From NCBI GenBank assembly GCA_035079385.1, contig JAVHKY010000054.1:14860501-14924500 (forward strand): a DNA stretch of 64,000 nt, read 5' to 3'. Shown here piece after piece: positions 35,858 to 49,030 of this stretch; positions within the stretch are counted from its first letter, which is position 1, and every line of letters starts with the position of its first letter. Position numbers and translations under genes: made by a program. The notes below the pieces were generated by a model. The model saw only the letters and a list, made by a program, of their open reading frames with translations, did no database searches and had not been told where the DNA came from. This stretch comes from Aspidiotus rigidus (Eukaryota > Arthropoda > Insecta > Hemiptera > Diaspididae).

Positions 35858-36225
35858 AGGACCTATCTGTACAAAGGGCGTCCGTGAAGAAAAATCCATT
35901 ACAGAAAAATTAGTTTGAAGTTTCAGATCAAGATATTTCCGCAACAACGAGTTTAATCAGAAAATGGTAATGACAAAAATTGAAGAGCAATTCTTCTTCT
36001 ATAAAAAACAATCATCACATTTTGAATACATCCAGAAACGAAGAAAGTAGAGACCATTGAAAATATGACAATGGACGCCCTTCTTGCTAAGATGGAAAAA
36101 ATTGTGGGTTTAAAAAAAAAAAAAAAAAATTATGAAAGATAGTTTATGATCTGAAACGCACAAAAATCGAGGTCTCCGCAAAAAGGGCGTCCGTCCGACG
36201 GACGCCCTTTGTACAGATAGGTCCT
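35858..36225. mobile_element. TIR element inserted in X, 6-bp CAAATG duplication
   Basis: TIRs read AGGACCTATCTGTACAAAGG then GCGTCCGT in inverted orientation. CAAATG flanks both sides (35852-35857, 36226-36231). The related element Y has the corresponding site without the insertion (ACAAGTGAAGATCATTT at about 48423), which confirms the boundaries. A 6-bp duplication is unusual; IS3EU elements make one, but the family is not proven. Confidence 0.8.
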
Positions 36226-36710
36226 CAAATGAAGAACATTTGCGGAACGACTCGACTGCACATCCAGCTTTGAAAAAGTAGCAGTTTTGATGGTCAGATT
36301 CTGATGTAGTGACGCAATTGATTTTGCTCTTCAAGGACATTTTGAAGCCTGTAAATCTTACAATGATGATATGACGACAGTATGACGCAGTGATCTGAAA
36401 AATTGTCTATCAAGTAAACTTTCTTATGACAGAAATATGACGGATATATGTTCTGCAAATGAGTTTGTGAAAATTCTCCTCATATAAATGTGATTCTCCA
36501 AACATTGCCCGCCAGTAATGTAATTTCTTCATGACTGGCACATCAGCAAAAGTTGAAGAACACCCATGTCCCGGCACATTGTTCCGCAGGCCAATGTGAA
36601 TCCTTAGTAGAGCCTCACGATAGCAGTAAACCATCTCCACTCTTGGGTACCATATACGTGGACGTGGCCTATTGGACTGTCACAGGTGTTCCGCTGATGT
36701 TCCCTGAAAG

Positions 36711-37337
36711 CTGGGCTGCTTAGCTAGCCGTTAGCTTTTAGCCATTAGCCGTTAGCCAAGGAATTTTGCTCAAAATTAGCTAGCTTTTAGCTAGCTAATG
36801 AGATCAAATTAGCAATTAGCTTAGCCTTTAGCCATTGAAATTGAAATAGCTACCGGCTAATTTTCATTGAATTTTTTCTTCAAAATCAGAAAGCACTAGC
36901 ACTGCCAGCGGGCCCAGTCAATACTTCTTTGCTCTTTGATTGCTCTAAAAATCTAAAACATGAGAGACAACAATGTCCAAGTGAATTTTCATCTCATCTT
37001 TGTAGAAACTTTACGTATTTTTGAATTTTGGTGCTAAAAAAGAGTATTTCTTACTCTCAAAAAAGAGTGTAAACTCTCATTGGTTAACAGTACGCTGTTG
37101 AAAATTCTTGTTTTCTTTTTCTATTGCGAATTGCGATTAGCCCAAAAGTAACATCTCATTTAAGAACAGTTTGGAAGAAGCTGCAAAATGATACCCATGT
37201 TAAAATTTTTAGCCCTTAGCTAGCCGTTAGCTAGCCAATCAGAGCAGATTAGCCATTAGCTGTTAGTTGAAGCCGATCCCTCAAAAACGTTAGTTCTTAG
37301 CTCAGCTTTTAGCCAATCTGATTGGCTAAGCGCCCTG
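36711..37337. mobile_element. hAT MITE with TTAGC-rich subterminal repeats
   Basis: An 8-bp duplication CCTGAAAG lies at 36703-36710 and 37338-37345. The ends are CTGGGCTGCTTAGC and, inverted on the right, CAGGGCGCTTAGC. Both ends contain dozens of TTAGC/GCTAA motifs over about 140 bp. The CAGGG start, 8-bp duplication and subterminal repeats fit hAT. There is no transposase ORF. Confidence 0.85.
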
Positions 37338-37430
37338 CCTGAAAGCGACCAAAGTGCTGCTGTGCCGTAAACATGAACCGGCTCCACAACGGGCTTGATA
37401 GGCCTACATTTTTGAAGGCTTGAGGGTCAT

Positions 37431-38560
37431 AGTGACGAGAAACGATTGACCCGTGGAAATATGTATTCAAAGGAGGACAAATAAGAGAAACAATACTTTC
37501 TAGGAGGCATTTTAGCTGTGAGAGACATCGTTCATAATTATCAAGGAAAACGGAGTTTCAGCATGAATTTTTAGATCTTGAGTATATCTCCAGATCTGGA
37601 ATATTCTTAAGGTTAACAAGGATACAATTTCCGTAAGTTAAGGATCTTCACTTCATGAATTGAGTTTGCTTATAATTTAGAAGTAGGTACATACGTAGAA
37701 ATTTCTTAAATACATTAAATTATATTTGCTTGCCACCTACAAATTCTTAGAACTGTCATAATAGATATCTGAATAATTGTCCACGATCATATAAAAATAG
37801 CATTATTCTTTCGTCGAAATAGCACTCTAAAGTTGAACGCCTCCTTTTCCTTTCAAACTTATGCAACTACGTAGCTACACACAAACAGTTGGAATGCTTT
37901 TATCGACAAATTACAGTGTCACGGTCGAACTCATATTTACTCACCTTTAAAATCACCATACAAGCCAAATTTTCTTAATTTCATCGTGGTAAATCTCACG
38001 AATTCATCAACGGCGCACACGTGTTGAATACCTTTTCCCATTTACTCACTGTATACTTTTTCACTACAGTAGGCTTGTCGCTCTTCCATATGTCATCGCC
38101 TCGAATTTTTGCCAATTTACCCGATCAATCTTTTCCTAAGGATGAAAAACTAAACGAAGATGGAACGCTTTCTTCTAGTATTTCTAAGAGCGAAAACACG
38201 TGGACAGGATTTAGCAGAGAATTTTTGGACTCGAGTCAATTCTTTGCACGGTTATAAACCAAACGACGACGTTCGCACTATTCGGCGACGAAGTATAGCT
38301 TTAAATTATCGCTTATTATTCTTTACAAAGTTATACGGCGAGTAAGTTACGGCATTATTTATACGATATGATACTATGTCATTCTCGGATAAAAATTGTT
38401 TCGATCTCTCACTTTTAGGTACGCATGATGAGGTCCATCGTTTATACTCGACGGATGCGCGGATATAGCGAGGTTGTTTTTAATTTAAAAGTTGCATAAA
38501 TTTATAATCGCATTCAACAGTTTATTTTTGTTTCTACAACAACTACGGTAGGCTGTTTTT
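37431..38560. other. Unassigned sequence left of the CpG-dense patch
   Basis: Two overlapping plus-strand ORFs (38021-38257 and 38160-38345) have no recognisable domain. Their position next to the CpG-dense patch leaves open that one is a real exon, but nothing supports it directly. Confidence 0.3.
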
Positions 38561-38574
38561 GCTACGGTAGGAAG

Positions 38575-38905
38575 AGATGATCGCCGGATCTAAGAAATTT
38601 CGATTGTTGACGAGCCTGGTGAGCGTTTCTTCGACGTATCGGGGGTACGACGCCGCGAGTTCTGCGTCCGCGTCGCGTGCTCGCGTCGTCCGACACTCAA
38701 AACGCTAAAACGTTTCACGATTACGAAGCAACACAGCGGCGCGTGAGAACGTATAGGAAATTCTGTTTTCAAAACGAAAGCGAAGCGTTTTTCATTTTCT
38801 AACAGTTTTCCAGTACGAGGCGCGCATCCTCCGATCAACTTTCACAACACATCAGCATGTTCGTAAAGTGCACCACCACCACCATCCCGTAAACACGCTG
38901 CTGCA
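38575..38905. promoter_or_regulatory. CpG-dense patch, candidate promoter or first exon
   Basis: CG dinucleotides are strongly concentrated between about 38580 and 38780 (for example CTGCGTCCGCGTCGCGTGCT near 38660), against a CG-poor, AT-rich background. Such patches usually mark promoters or 5' UTRs. Possible donors lie to the right (for example AGGTAAAC at about 38997). The gene it might serve, and its direction, cannot be seen. Confidence 0.4.
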
Positions 38906-41900
38906 CACCCGCGAGATTCAACGTTCGTTTTTAAGTTAAAATTATTTTATTCAGAAATTGGCGAGCATGGTGTATTCACAACGCGTACTGCTAGTTAGGT
39001 AAACGGTTGTGTATAGTTTTTTCATTCTTCACCTTTTTCTTCTCATTCATCGCTTCTAATCCAGCAAGTGTAACAGCAGCTTTTCAAACTTTTCCCTCTC
39101 GTTTTGAATCCCCCTCCCCCGTGGTTTCAATTTTTTTGGTTCGCGTACACGTACAGTTGTCGGATTACCTCCGTTTTTCTTGAAATCTTCTGATCAGTGC
39201 TTTTCGCCGCGTTGATATTGGCCAGAATTATCTTTCGTACCTGTTATACGAGTGAAATTTCGTAGAAAATTTTCTTATTTGCGGACGAATTCGTCTTGGA
39301 ATGTTACTTTTTCCCTCGGAGTGAGTAAATAAAGTGATCTATAGATGATATGATACAGTGACGATGAACCTGTACGTTAAACTAGTCCTTTTTTAGTGAC
39401 AATCTATATTCACAGCGTGCCTTGCTTCACATACAAGTAAGTAAAACGAATCTTACATACGTACTAGCAGAGCATGCATTTACATGTATGCTTTTGACAA
39501 TATATTTCAATATCTTAGATCATTCAAGAAAGTTCAATTGTATCTCCCAAAATGGATCATTTTTCTCACAATTTTTATCAGATGTATCAAGAGAATGTAG
39601 AGGAATACACGCTGAATTTTTTGAAGGAACTGATTTTCTAGTGCGCGCAAATGTCCATACGGAGCTTTACTAACCCATTAGTTGGGCCAGATATCCTTTA
39701 CTTTCAAAATACAGCGCCTACGACCAAGACAACAAGTGAGAGGGTTTATATTTTTGTGCCTTCGTTTGGGAATCCCCCTCTGCGTCCTTAGAAGAGAATC
39801 TATTCCTCTATTCCGTTGACACCTCCATTCGAACGTTAGAAGATCCACCTCGCCAAGAAATAAGATTGTTAATTGAGGACATGTATATAATGCACATAAT
39901 AATTTCGTAGGCAAATTATTTTTTCAAATATTACAGAAGGCCACGTCAAACCTGAAATTATTCAGGATTTCAGATTATGAAAGTGTATATTTCGGCTGAG
40001 GAACTGCATGTGAGGACAAAAACGTGTTTAAATTCATTTTCAGACCTCCTTCACGATACAGAAAGCAGACGACGATTTTTTAAACATTTTTGTTAGGTAG
40101 GTCTTTTTAAGGGTGGCCTATATACCTTATCCAAACAGAATTTGAATGATTCCGATTTCTGTCATGTATGTACATGGGGAAGACAAGTGGAAAGCTTTCT
40201 GAAAATTGAAATATATCATCTTGTTTTTTCAGCTCTTTATAAAGGGCGAGGTGACGGTAGAATTATGTAGCAACTGAACATTAATGAACCTGTTCTGCCT
40301 CAATCTCAAATAGTCAGTAATTTTAACGTGACCCAAGAGCTTCAAATTGTGAAGAAATTGTAGCATCTTTTGAAACCTTCCTTAATTAAAATACTTGAGA
40401 ATATCGCACCTACCTATGAACTGGAAGTCTCATATGTATTCATCTCAAAAGTATTGGCCGAACACTTATACGAAGCACACAATTAATCCCATAAACACCA
40501 TTGACGAAAATTACGTGAAATAATACTATAAGCGATGATTAATTTAATATTTTTTTCTAACGAGGGTCAGGCACGTCTCTTCGGGGTGGATACATCACCG
40601 GGACCGAAAATATCAGGAGAATAAGAGTACTTACCGTACCGGTAATGGACTTTTGTATGCTATGGCGCAGTTCACTTATCGTCTATTGACGCAAGCCACG
40701 TTTCAACATTCTTAAACCCGAAAAATTGTTACATCAACTTCCCTCTTTTTTTTTTTTTTTTTGGGGGGGGGGGAGGTAATAAATCAATCATTTCTTTCAC
40801 AATTTTTGTCAGATCAAGTAATAAAATTTTCAATTTTTACATCTTCAATACAAATATTATGATCTCTGTTCTAGCGTAATTTTTCTAATTTTTAGCAGTA
40901 CCTATTTTTGATAAAGCTCAAGCTCAACTTTAGAAATTTGTTTCATTCAAGAATTAAAAATAGAACTTTCTCCAAATTATTCACCGAAGCGAAATGTAGG
41001 TATAGGTATTTTCAACGCTTAAAATCAAATTTCGACAAAGCTAACCCATAATAAATAGGCCTACATCCAAGAACTTTCTGAGGTTTCTCTTGAAAGTGAC
41101 TCGACGTTACTCTGTTAAATTTGGGTGAACCAATCACATCAATTTTCTCTATCTTGAGAAGAAAATACGTGCCTTGGTTAGATTAGTAATACTTATTCAC
41201 CTTTTTTTTTTTCCCCTATTCTTCTGACTCTCTAATAGAGATCATAATGACTCCCATTCGCTTATACCTACACAAAAACTCTAATAAATCTAACTTATTT
41301 AACGGTGCAAGAATCAATACTAAAATAGAAATCCCTGATCCCAGTGATCACATTTTTGACTATAGAGAGAATGAAAAGATTATACTCACCTATATATAAT
41401 AACTTTACTAGGTACATATATCAAAATTAGAGTACCGGTAACGAGTAGAAGTTCACTTTTAATTTTATTGTTTCTCGCAAGCTTGCTAACGTATGTACCG
41501 TGTATAGATACGAATACGGTACCTAGATTGTCCTGTATCCATTCCAAATCGATGATTAGGCAAATCGGATCTTTTGAATGATTGGTGCGAGTCTGTGAGC
41601 CGTGATAACAAACTACGAGTATAGAGCTAAGCATACAAGATAGCTAAGTATATCGTTTTCAACATTGAATATCAGGGAAAAAACAAGGATCTGAGAAATT
41701 GGAACTCGTCGGTTTCATGTATGAGAAACACTGTTTACAAAATCCAAATTGAGTTAAAATTAACATTGATTATATACGTCAAATTTGACTATAGTATAGG
41801 TACATAATACATGCGACTTGAAATGAATCGTAGGCCTATAATAAAATCAACTATTCATTCAAGTATATTTACGCGAGAATTCGTCATATACTTAAGTACA

Positions 41901-43122
41901 TATTAGCTCTACTTAGTTGTAGGTACGGCAGTTTTAAATCATCTTTAACGATAATACTTCCTCCCCTCTCGAATTTTCTTTTCTCTCTCAAACAGACTAA
42001 GCCATGTAGGCTACAAAAGGTAACCTCATGAAAATTAAATTGAAATTACATCATTCATTCAGTATCGTTATCGTCGATTTTTGAAGTTGACCGTTCCCGC
42101 AATTTGAGGACACTATTAATTCTTACTCTGTTCTGTTCATCTCGTATGGTGTTGCATTTCTAGGGCGATTTTCCATAGCTAAGTAGGCCTATTTTAAATT
42201 TGAATCGCATTGAGGTAGATGGGTGTACGTCTGATTCTGCCGCGATATCATCAAGTTGCCGGTTTATTGTAAGTACTAAGTATCGTGCATTGTACGCACT
42301 CATTACGGTACAACTCATCTTCATTTTGGAGAAGTTTGCCATAAAACCAACGTCAGATGGCTGTTTTTACAAATTTCATTCGCACTCTAGATTATCAATA
42401 CCTATTATTTTGAAAAAAAAAAAAAAAGTGGCTTCTATGGAAGAAACGTACTCAAGTCAAGATAATTATACGTGGTACCTAGAGATACCGGTAATCATTG
42501 ATTTGCGATTATAGTATTCAACTCCGAAATAAAAAATTTCGAAATTTTCGTCTTGAAATCTGGGGTGCGACCTGTATGTGTGTGCTACTTCTACTCAGAA
42601 AAATACGATAAATTCAAGCGCCTATTCATGTCTAAAGAGTCGACAAAATTCTCGGTTTTTTGAGTTTAGTATTGTTAAGATTGATATTGAAAATGAAATG
42701 GGCGATATGGACGGACGAAGATTTACCGCTCTCCATCTTGTGTTTGTTTTTTTTTTTTCCAAACGTATGATATAAGTCTTACTCTCTGAAGTATGTTAAA
42801 TTGTTAATCAATCTTAACGAGACTGCTGATGAGCGCAAGGAATCGAGAATCGTTTATTCATACCTATCTTTTAATGGACTTATGTACTTATTCACTTCCA
42901 TTTCAGAATCGACTGAAAATCGCAAATTATTAACGATTAACATGTCGTTCAAAACGTTTCCTGCATAAGAACCAACGTCATTCTTTCCTCGGAATTGATA
43001 ATCAAGGGGAATAAGTATGCAATTCGCAGAAATAACCATTTTCGAAGTCCCATCCCAACCCATCCACGATCCAGTATCCACAAAATGCAGCTATCAGCCC
43101 TGTATCAACTATCAAGGCGCTA
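38906..43122. other. AT-rich region without a supported gene
   Basis: Only short ORFs without domains. A poly(T)-poly(G) tract lies at about 40746-40773 and a poly(A) run at about 42413-42427. If the CpG patch is a promoter of a plus-strand gene, this would be its long first intron. Confidence 0.35.
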
Positions 43123-43267
43123 CTGTGCCGTACAAAATAGAATGGACGTATCTGCATATCCACGATCTGCGGAAAAGAGATCTTCCGACTTCAGCAAAAA
43201 TACTCTTTTTTGCTGATCATTGATGTGCAGATACGTGATATACGTCCATTCTATTTTGTATGGCAGA
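43123..43267. mobile_element. Palindromic MITE, family M1, copy B
   Basis: This is the second copy of the family at 5157-5299, with better preserved arms. CCGTACAAAATAGAATGGAC with GTATCTGCAT is on the left and its complement on the right, around a centre with CTCTTTTTTGCTGATCA. TA borders both sides (43121-43122, 43268-43269), fitting a Tc1/mariner-type target. Confidence 0.8.
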
Positions 43268-46200
43268 TATCAGCCACCATCACAGCCGATGTATCAGCAG
43301 TCGAGTGTTCTGCATCTTTGCTGTACAAGGTCAAGATGACGGCTAGTATTGGTATTAGTATTATTCTATACGGGGATTTGGGTAACAGGACGCTGAACTG
43401 TTCATGCTGTGTGTGTACTGTGTACTGTGTAGTGCCATCTGAGTGCCATGCGATGCGAGTGCGACCCGATTGTTGTCTTATCGCGATCACCCGTCAAAAT
43501 GGATGATTCATGAGCAATGCCACACTTATTCAGTTATCCATCGATTGGTTTCGATTTTGTGATCTCTCATTATGTGTCAGTCCATAAGTATTGAAAGAAT
43601 TAGGTACATTCGATTCAACGATATTCATAGTTTGCCTTGTGCTCACCATTATAATATTTCATTTGCTTACTTAAATATTTATAATTGCGAGTCGTGTGTT
43701 AAGTAGACACTGTGTCTAAATTTCATTGAAAAATGGTTCGCTCATTTCGAGTTGAACTAACTTACGTTTTTATGATCATTCCGAGTCGCAATCATGGATC
43801 GTTATGGACTTTTACAGGTTAGAAAAACTTAATTTCATTTATGATATTAATTATTCATTTATACCTACTATAGTGTGTTTGTGGGATCTGGGCCTATCCA
43901 TTAAACCGCAAAGTCATGGGGTTTCTTTAGTTATGACCTCCGTTATGATCAGCCGAGTTGAGAAACGCTTGCAGAATGCTCTCGTCGTAAGCCGCGACGA
44001 AATTTGTGGCTATCTCTTTGGTAGAACGGTATCGAAGTATTAATACTTCTGCCATACATTAGAAACTTTGTATTAAGATCTCATTTTCGCTTGATGTTTA
44101 ACTCCTGAATCGACTAATAAGTCATCAATCTTGCCTAGGTTTATAATTGTTGAGTGGTGTAGTTAGCTCAAAAAAGATAATCAACCATGGTTATTGTTCA
44201 GAGAATTCATGATCGTATTGAGACATGGAATCAGCGTATAAAGTGTTCCTCTCATAGTCGCTAGATAATGTTGTTAAATAATTACTTATTTTTACATCAG
44301 CTATGATTCATGAACTATAAGAGGCGTGTGCTTAGAACTACAATAGGTGCATTCAATCGATAATCGTAAAGAAAAAACATCAACTTGAATGTAATAAACT
44401 TTCACAATATAGGTAGGTAAGTACCTATATATGTTTCAATGAAACTTAAGTCAGTTGTAACTTTCACATCACATTGACAAAATTCCCTCCTCCCTCTTGT
44501 TGGGACTGAGGATGGATAGAAAACTCTTGTCCCTGCTAGCTTCATCAATGATTTATTGCACCAATACACTCGCGCTTTCCTCTTTTGAAATACCTATTCC
44601 GATGACGAAATTTTAGCAGATTTCAATGCGACCATACGGCGGTCGTTCGAGATTTTCGCACGAAATACTTTCAACTGATGATTGAGGAGGGTTTTCAACA
44701 AATAAAATCCAAAGCCAAACAAGTTATTAAAGTCCCGTTTGGTAAAAACACGAAACTTTTAAATAATTAAAACACTTTATTGCGTGTTCCATTCAGGTAA
44801 AACGTAGGTAGATATTCTCTTCCCGTTTTTGTATCCGCGTATGAGTTTATAATATATGTAAATATCTCACTCGTCTATATATTTTGCAAACGAAAACCGA
44901 TGTGCCAACGTGCTCGTGATTGTAACAACGAAGTAAGGGGAAAAGTTTCAAACTCGCTAACTGCGTGCGAAAGAGAAAACTAATTCATCTTCCAGTAAAG
45001 TTTATCATTACGAGTATATTTTTCATAAAAATTTGAAACATTTGTAACAGAATCGAACGTCCGCACAAATTTTATTTGAATAACCTGAATCTTTCTCTCT
45101 TTCTTTCTTCAATTTTCTGTATACTTCTTTGTTTACTCATTGATAGAGCGTACCTGTAGCTTTCGGGTAAAGATCTCATCCTTCTTCGTTTTTTCTTCTT
45201 CGCATCTTCCTAGAAGTATATCTTTAACGAATTCTGCGGTCCATATCTCAGCCCTTGAGATTGACTCGCTACCCGTAAGCCGTCATGCGATATGATTGAA
45301 TCTACGCAATTAGGTTTTCCCACGTACAAGGAAATTGATGGTAAGCGAGTTTCCTTTAACTTACATTCCCCCGAGAATACCATCGGCCCTGATAGAGTTG
45401 AACTTCGTTGTAAGCAACAATATTTACGCTGTGAAAGGAAAATCTCATCATTTTAACCTTTCAAATGTTTTAGAAACTGTATTGCGCCAGATGAATCAAT
45501 TCCGAGTGTAAAGGAGTGACAAAACAACCGTAAATGATTTCTTGTCGATTGAGAAACGATTTCTTATATGAAAAAAGAGGAAATGTCCACGAGACTTCGT
45601 GAAATATTTCTTCTTGAAAAGTCCAACTTTCGTGAATGAAATCTCTTTTAAGGGTATTATTTCTTTTTTCGATTTGAGATGAACGCTTTTGTAATGTTTA
45701 TTGAGTGCGAAATAATATTTAATATGTCCCAGATTTCAGTGTTCGAGCACTCTTGTACTACCGCGGTACTATTTTTAGTTTTGTAATTTTTCTTGATTTG
45801 ATGCTGTCTTTTTCAGAAATTCGCTCATATTATTCGAATCCCCGAAGCGTATTATTATTTTTCGTACCCAACTTCGCTGTAATCTTGGCTTCCGAAGATA
45901 AAATGAAATTTTGTTAGTTTTGTTTTTGAGAGGAAATCTCGGTACCATCACGTCTTCTCTCGTCATTTCAACTTGTACGAATAGCAACTTTTGCATTTTC
46001 GATAATGTAATTCTCCTCTGTGGATTACGTCCCCCATTAATTTCATAGCAACTTCGTGTTTCCTTCTTTCTCTTTTTAAGCTTACCGATTCACAGAACAT
46101 CAGTCAACCTGTCACCGTGTCTTTCATTTTATTTTTCTATCATTTTATGTGGAAGGAATTCGATCTTTTACACAACATGATGCAAGATGTTGCACTGAAA

Positions 46201-48250
46201 CTCACTTTTAGATTATGGAGATTGCTATTAGTTAGTATGGAAACAAATAATAATAGAACTGACATTCATCATTTGCTGTGTTGTGTTCACCATGTTTTTG
46301 TAAGAATTTTATAAGAATAGCACCTCTCGTTGCCCATATTCAGTAGTGCCCAGGATCACAATTCATATCATAAGTGCGGTTTCGAGACAATTCAGGAACG
46401 ACCTAGATGTCAATACTTTGTTGTCCCAAAGAGGCTGCAGGAGAATGTGGCGGAAGAAAGCCCTTTCGAAGGTGGGCTTTTGAGAGATTCGCAAGCGGAC
46501 CTCCTCGTGGTGTCTCTCATTGCGCAACACACGGTAGACCGCACGTTACTTTCATATGATGGGATACATGAACATGAAGGTGGACAACATCAAAGCGTCG
46601 TAATTGAAGACTAGGGGTTTAATGTTTTGTAGATACTAAGATGCTATTTGGACGCACACTAATACGGCTTCAAAACTACGCCAAAGACGTTGTATAAATT
46701 TTCCGAATCCTTCAACTAAGTCAAGGTCATTTTAGGTCCAACTCAAGTCTTCCTATTTTAGCAGTGGAGGGGGCCTCGGTTTTCTCCCCTTAACATAGGT
46801 CTGTATGGATTAGTACATATAATAGTATCATCTCACCAGGGTAGTTTGATCCTACCCCGTACCCTCTTATAGTATATCTTAGTGTAGTATAGGCCTAGTC
46901 CAGGGTAGTATCCTGTTCTAGATTGTACTACAAGGCAGATGTACGAGAGACTCTTTTTCACTGTGAAAGAAGAAGAAGATGGAGGAGCCTCCGCCCTCCT
47001 TCAGTAATCTTCAATCTATTTATTTGTATAACTTGGTGTACTGTATTGTAGACCACAAGTCTCAAGGCAGCAAAGATCGACAATTTTCAAAATCCCAAAG
47101 TCATGGTCGTGCATCCAACCGCGTGCGAATCTCGGAAATAAGGAAGGAGGAGATGATAACAAAGACATGAAACATTTCAAAAGCTCCATGTCTTGTATCC
47201 TAAATTTTTGTTTCGATAACAGTTTCATTACTCTAAAAATTCCGTCTCAAATTGAGGGATTTGTATGGTAATGAATGAGTGACGTAGTCGGCAGGGGAGG
47301 GGTCAGCATCACCCAAAACTGAAAAATTCGTTTTGAAATATCATGAAATTGTGTTCAAAAGCCGCCTCTTCTCTCACTAAAATTTTTATTTTTGAAAACC
47401 TCGAGAATTTTCTAGCTATGGTGATGATGTTTGATTCATCGTTTTGAAAGTCATACGTTTTTACCATCCTTGTGAAAAGATTAGATTATGGATACCGTCT
47501 ATATCTAAATGGAATTTGTGTTTGTGGGGTCATTCAGTAAATCTCAAAATTTTTCCATAGATTCTAACGGGACGTACTAAAAAAAAATGCGTGAAACTTT
47601 GTATAATCATCGACCGATCCTGAAACTTTATAAAAACCATGAGCTCAACCTATGCTGAAGTATTGTGAATTTTTTATTTCCTTTTTATGTTCCTTTCCTC
47701 TTCGCATCATTTTACATTTTTTTTGCTTTCACCGATGTAAAATTATATCATAATATTATATGATCTTTATTACGAACATACTAGGAGCCATAAAGAAGAA
47801 AATTATTTTAAAAATCATAAATAGGAATAAATTTTACTGAGAAAGAAAGGAGAATAGAGTATTAAATTACAACTACAAAGTGCTACGTTTTTAACGTTAC
47901 TGACTGCTGCTTTAAACCGAATATTTATGGAGTAGACTTCAATATTTGACTACCAAAGTTCGAATAAGTTTTAGCTTCGAGCTATTATGATGTACACTAT
48001 GGCCAGCTTTAAGAAAAAAAATTCCACAAGCTGCTACGTCTTTAGATCATAAAAGAGCACCTAAACCAGACAAAATAAAATTAGAAATTTTTGGCCTCTG
48101 TACACTCGTGAGAAAAAATCAAGAATCCTGCCAATAGGGTGAGAGCAAGGTGATGTTTAACATGGGAAATTTGTTTATACGTTATTACATGAGGTAAAAT
48201 AACAAGAATATTTTGGTAAAATATAAGAAAGGAAAGCATAAATGTTGCCG
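43268..48250. other. AT-rich region without a supported gene
   Basis: No convincing coding region. A fragment at about 46710-46740 (AACTAAGTCAAGGTCATTTT) resembles the CRE satellite unit. The block 46330-46620 is GC-richer and may be a worn transposon, but no protein family could be named. Confidence 0.35.
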
Positions 48251-48329
48251 TTCTTCATAAAATCCAGAATGTTCCGTAGGCGCTTGAAATGAAACTGGTG
48301 AGAGTATTTGTCCATAAGCTCTCGTCGTG

Positions 48330-49030
48330 CACAATGCTGTCCTAGTTGCGGAACACTGTGCCAGCAAACTTGTGCCGCTGATTAGCCAATCACGGTCAAG
48401 CAAACGTGTGGCAAAATACCTTCACAAGTGAAGATCATTTGCAGAACTTAGAAGAGACCTACGGGTGTATTGAAGGGCTCAACTGCGGAACAACAGCGGC
48501 ACGTCCAGGTTTGAAAGAGTAGCAGTTGTGACAGGCGGATTCTGAGGCAGTGTCGGTGATGAGACGACTATATGACGCTGGAGTGACGCCATACGACCGA
48601 AGTGGTCCGAACAAGTGTCTATGAAAAAAGCTCTCTTATGACAGAGATGTGACGGATATGTTCTGCAAATGAACCGAGTTCTGTAAAGGCTGGCGAAGCG
48701 ACAAGCCAACAGTTTGCAGAAAAGGATCTCTTGTAGTTTTGCAATAGAGCTTATTCTACAGAATATTGGCTTGTTGCTTGGCCGCTTTCACAGAATTCGG
48801 TTCAAATGAGTGTGAAATTTTGCTTTTTATGAATGACTTTCCAAACGTTGTCTGCGAGTAGTGTAATTTTTTTTATGACTGGCACATTAGCGTCGGCTTA
48901 TGTGACTCTTTTGTGAACCTCTACAGTGGAGGAACAAGACTTTCACAACTGCACCTCAAACAAAGTGAGCGTGGCCAAGAGCTGTTCCGCTAATGTGAAG
49001 GGTTTGTATGTGCCGCAAGTGTGAGGCAGT
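48330..49030. mobile_element. Unclassified element Y (relative of X)
   Basis: It shares blocks with 35700-37430 in the same orientation: TGCCGCTGATTAGCCAATCA, ACGTCCAGGTTTGAAAGAGT, CTCTTATGACAGAGATGTGA and ATGACTGGCACAT. It lacks the two insertions seen in X but carries its own at 48673-48802. No ORF is shared between the copies. Confidence 0.65.
48673..48802. mobile_element. 130-bp MITE inserted in Y
   Basis: Inverted ends ACCGAGTTCTGTAAAGGC and, inverted on the right, AACCGAATTCTGTGAAAGC continue into an AAGC-ACAAGCCAA block. CAAATGA flanks both sides (48666-48672, 48803-48809). The homologous uninterrupted site in X is GCAAATGAGTTTGTG near 36456. Confidence 0.75.

Larger units (their letters stand above)
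35700..37430. mobile_element. Unclassified element X, interrupted by two insertions
   Basis: X is homologous to element Y at 48330-49030. Shared blocks include TGCCGCTGAGTAGCCAATCA versus TGCCGCTGATTAGCCAATCA, a CACATCCAGCTTTGAAA-like block, CTTATGACAGAAATATGACG, and TAATGTAATTTCTTCATGAC with CTGGCACAT. X is split by a TIR element at 35858-36225 and by a hAT MITE at 36711-37337. The outer ends of X are not defined. Confidence 0.65.

Noticed and set aside
38021..38345. Small ORFs beside the CpG patch as a gene
   Set aside because: No domain, splice evidence or codon bias that I can point to.
40746..40773. Poly(T)-poly(G) tract as a regulatory G-quadruplex
   Set aside because: A single homopolymer G run without spaced G blocks; slippage or an assembly artefact is more likely.
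46330..46614. 94-aa ORF in a GC-richer block
   Set aside because: Neither strand gives a recognisable family and the frame is broken; probably a worn repeat.
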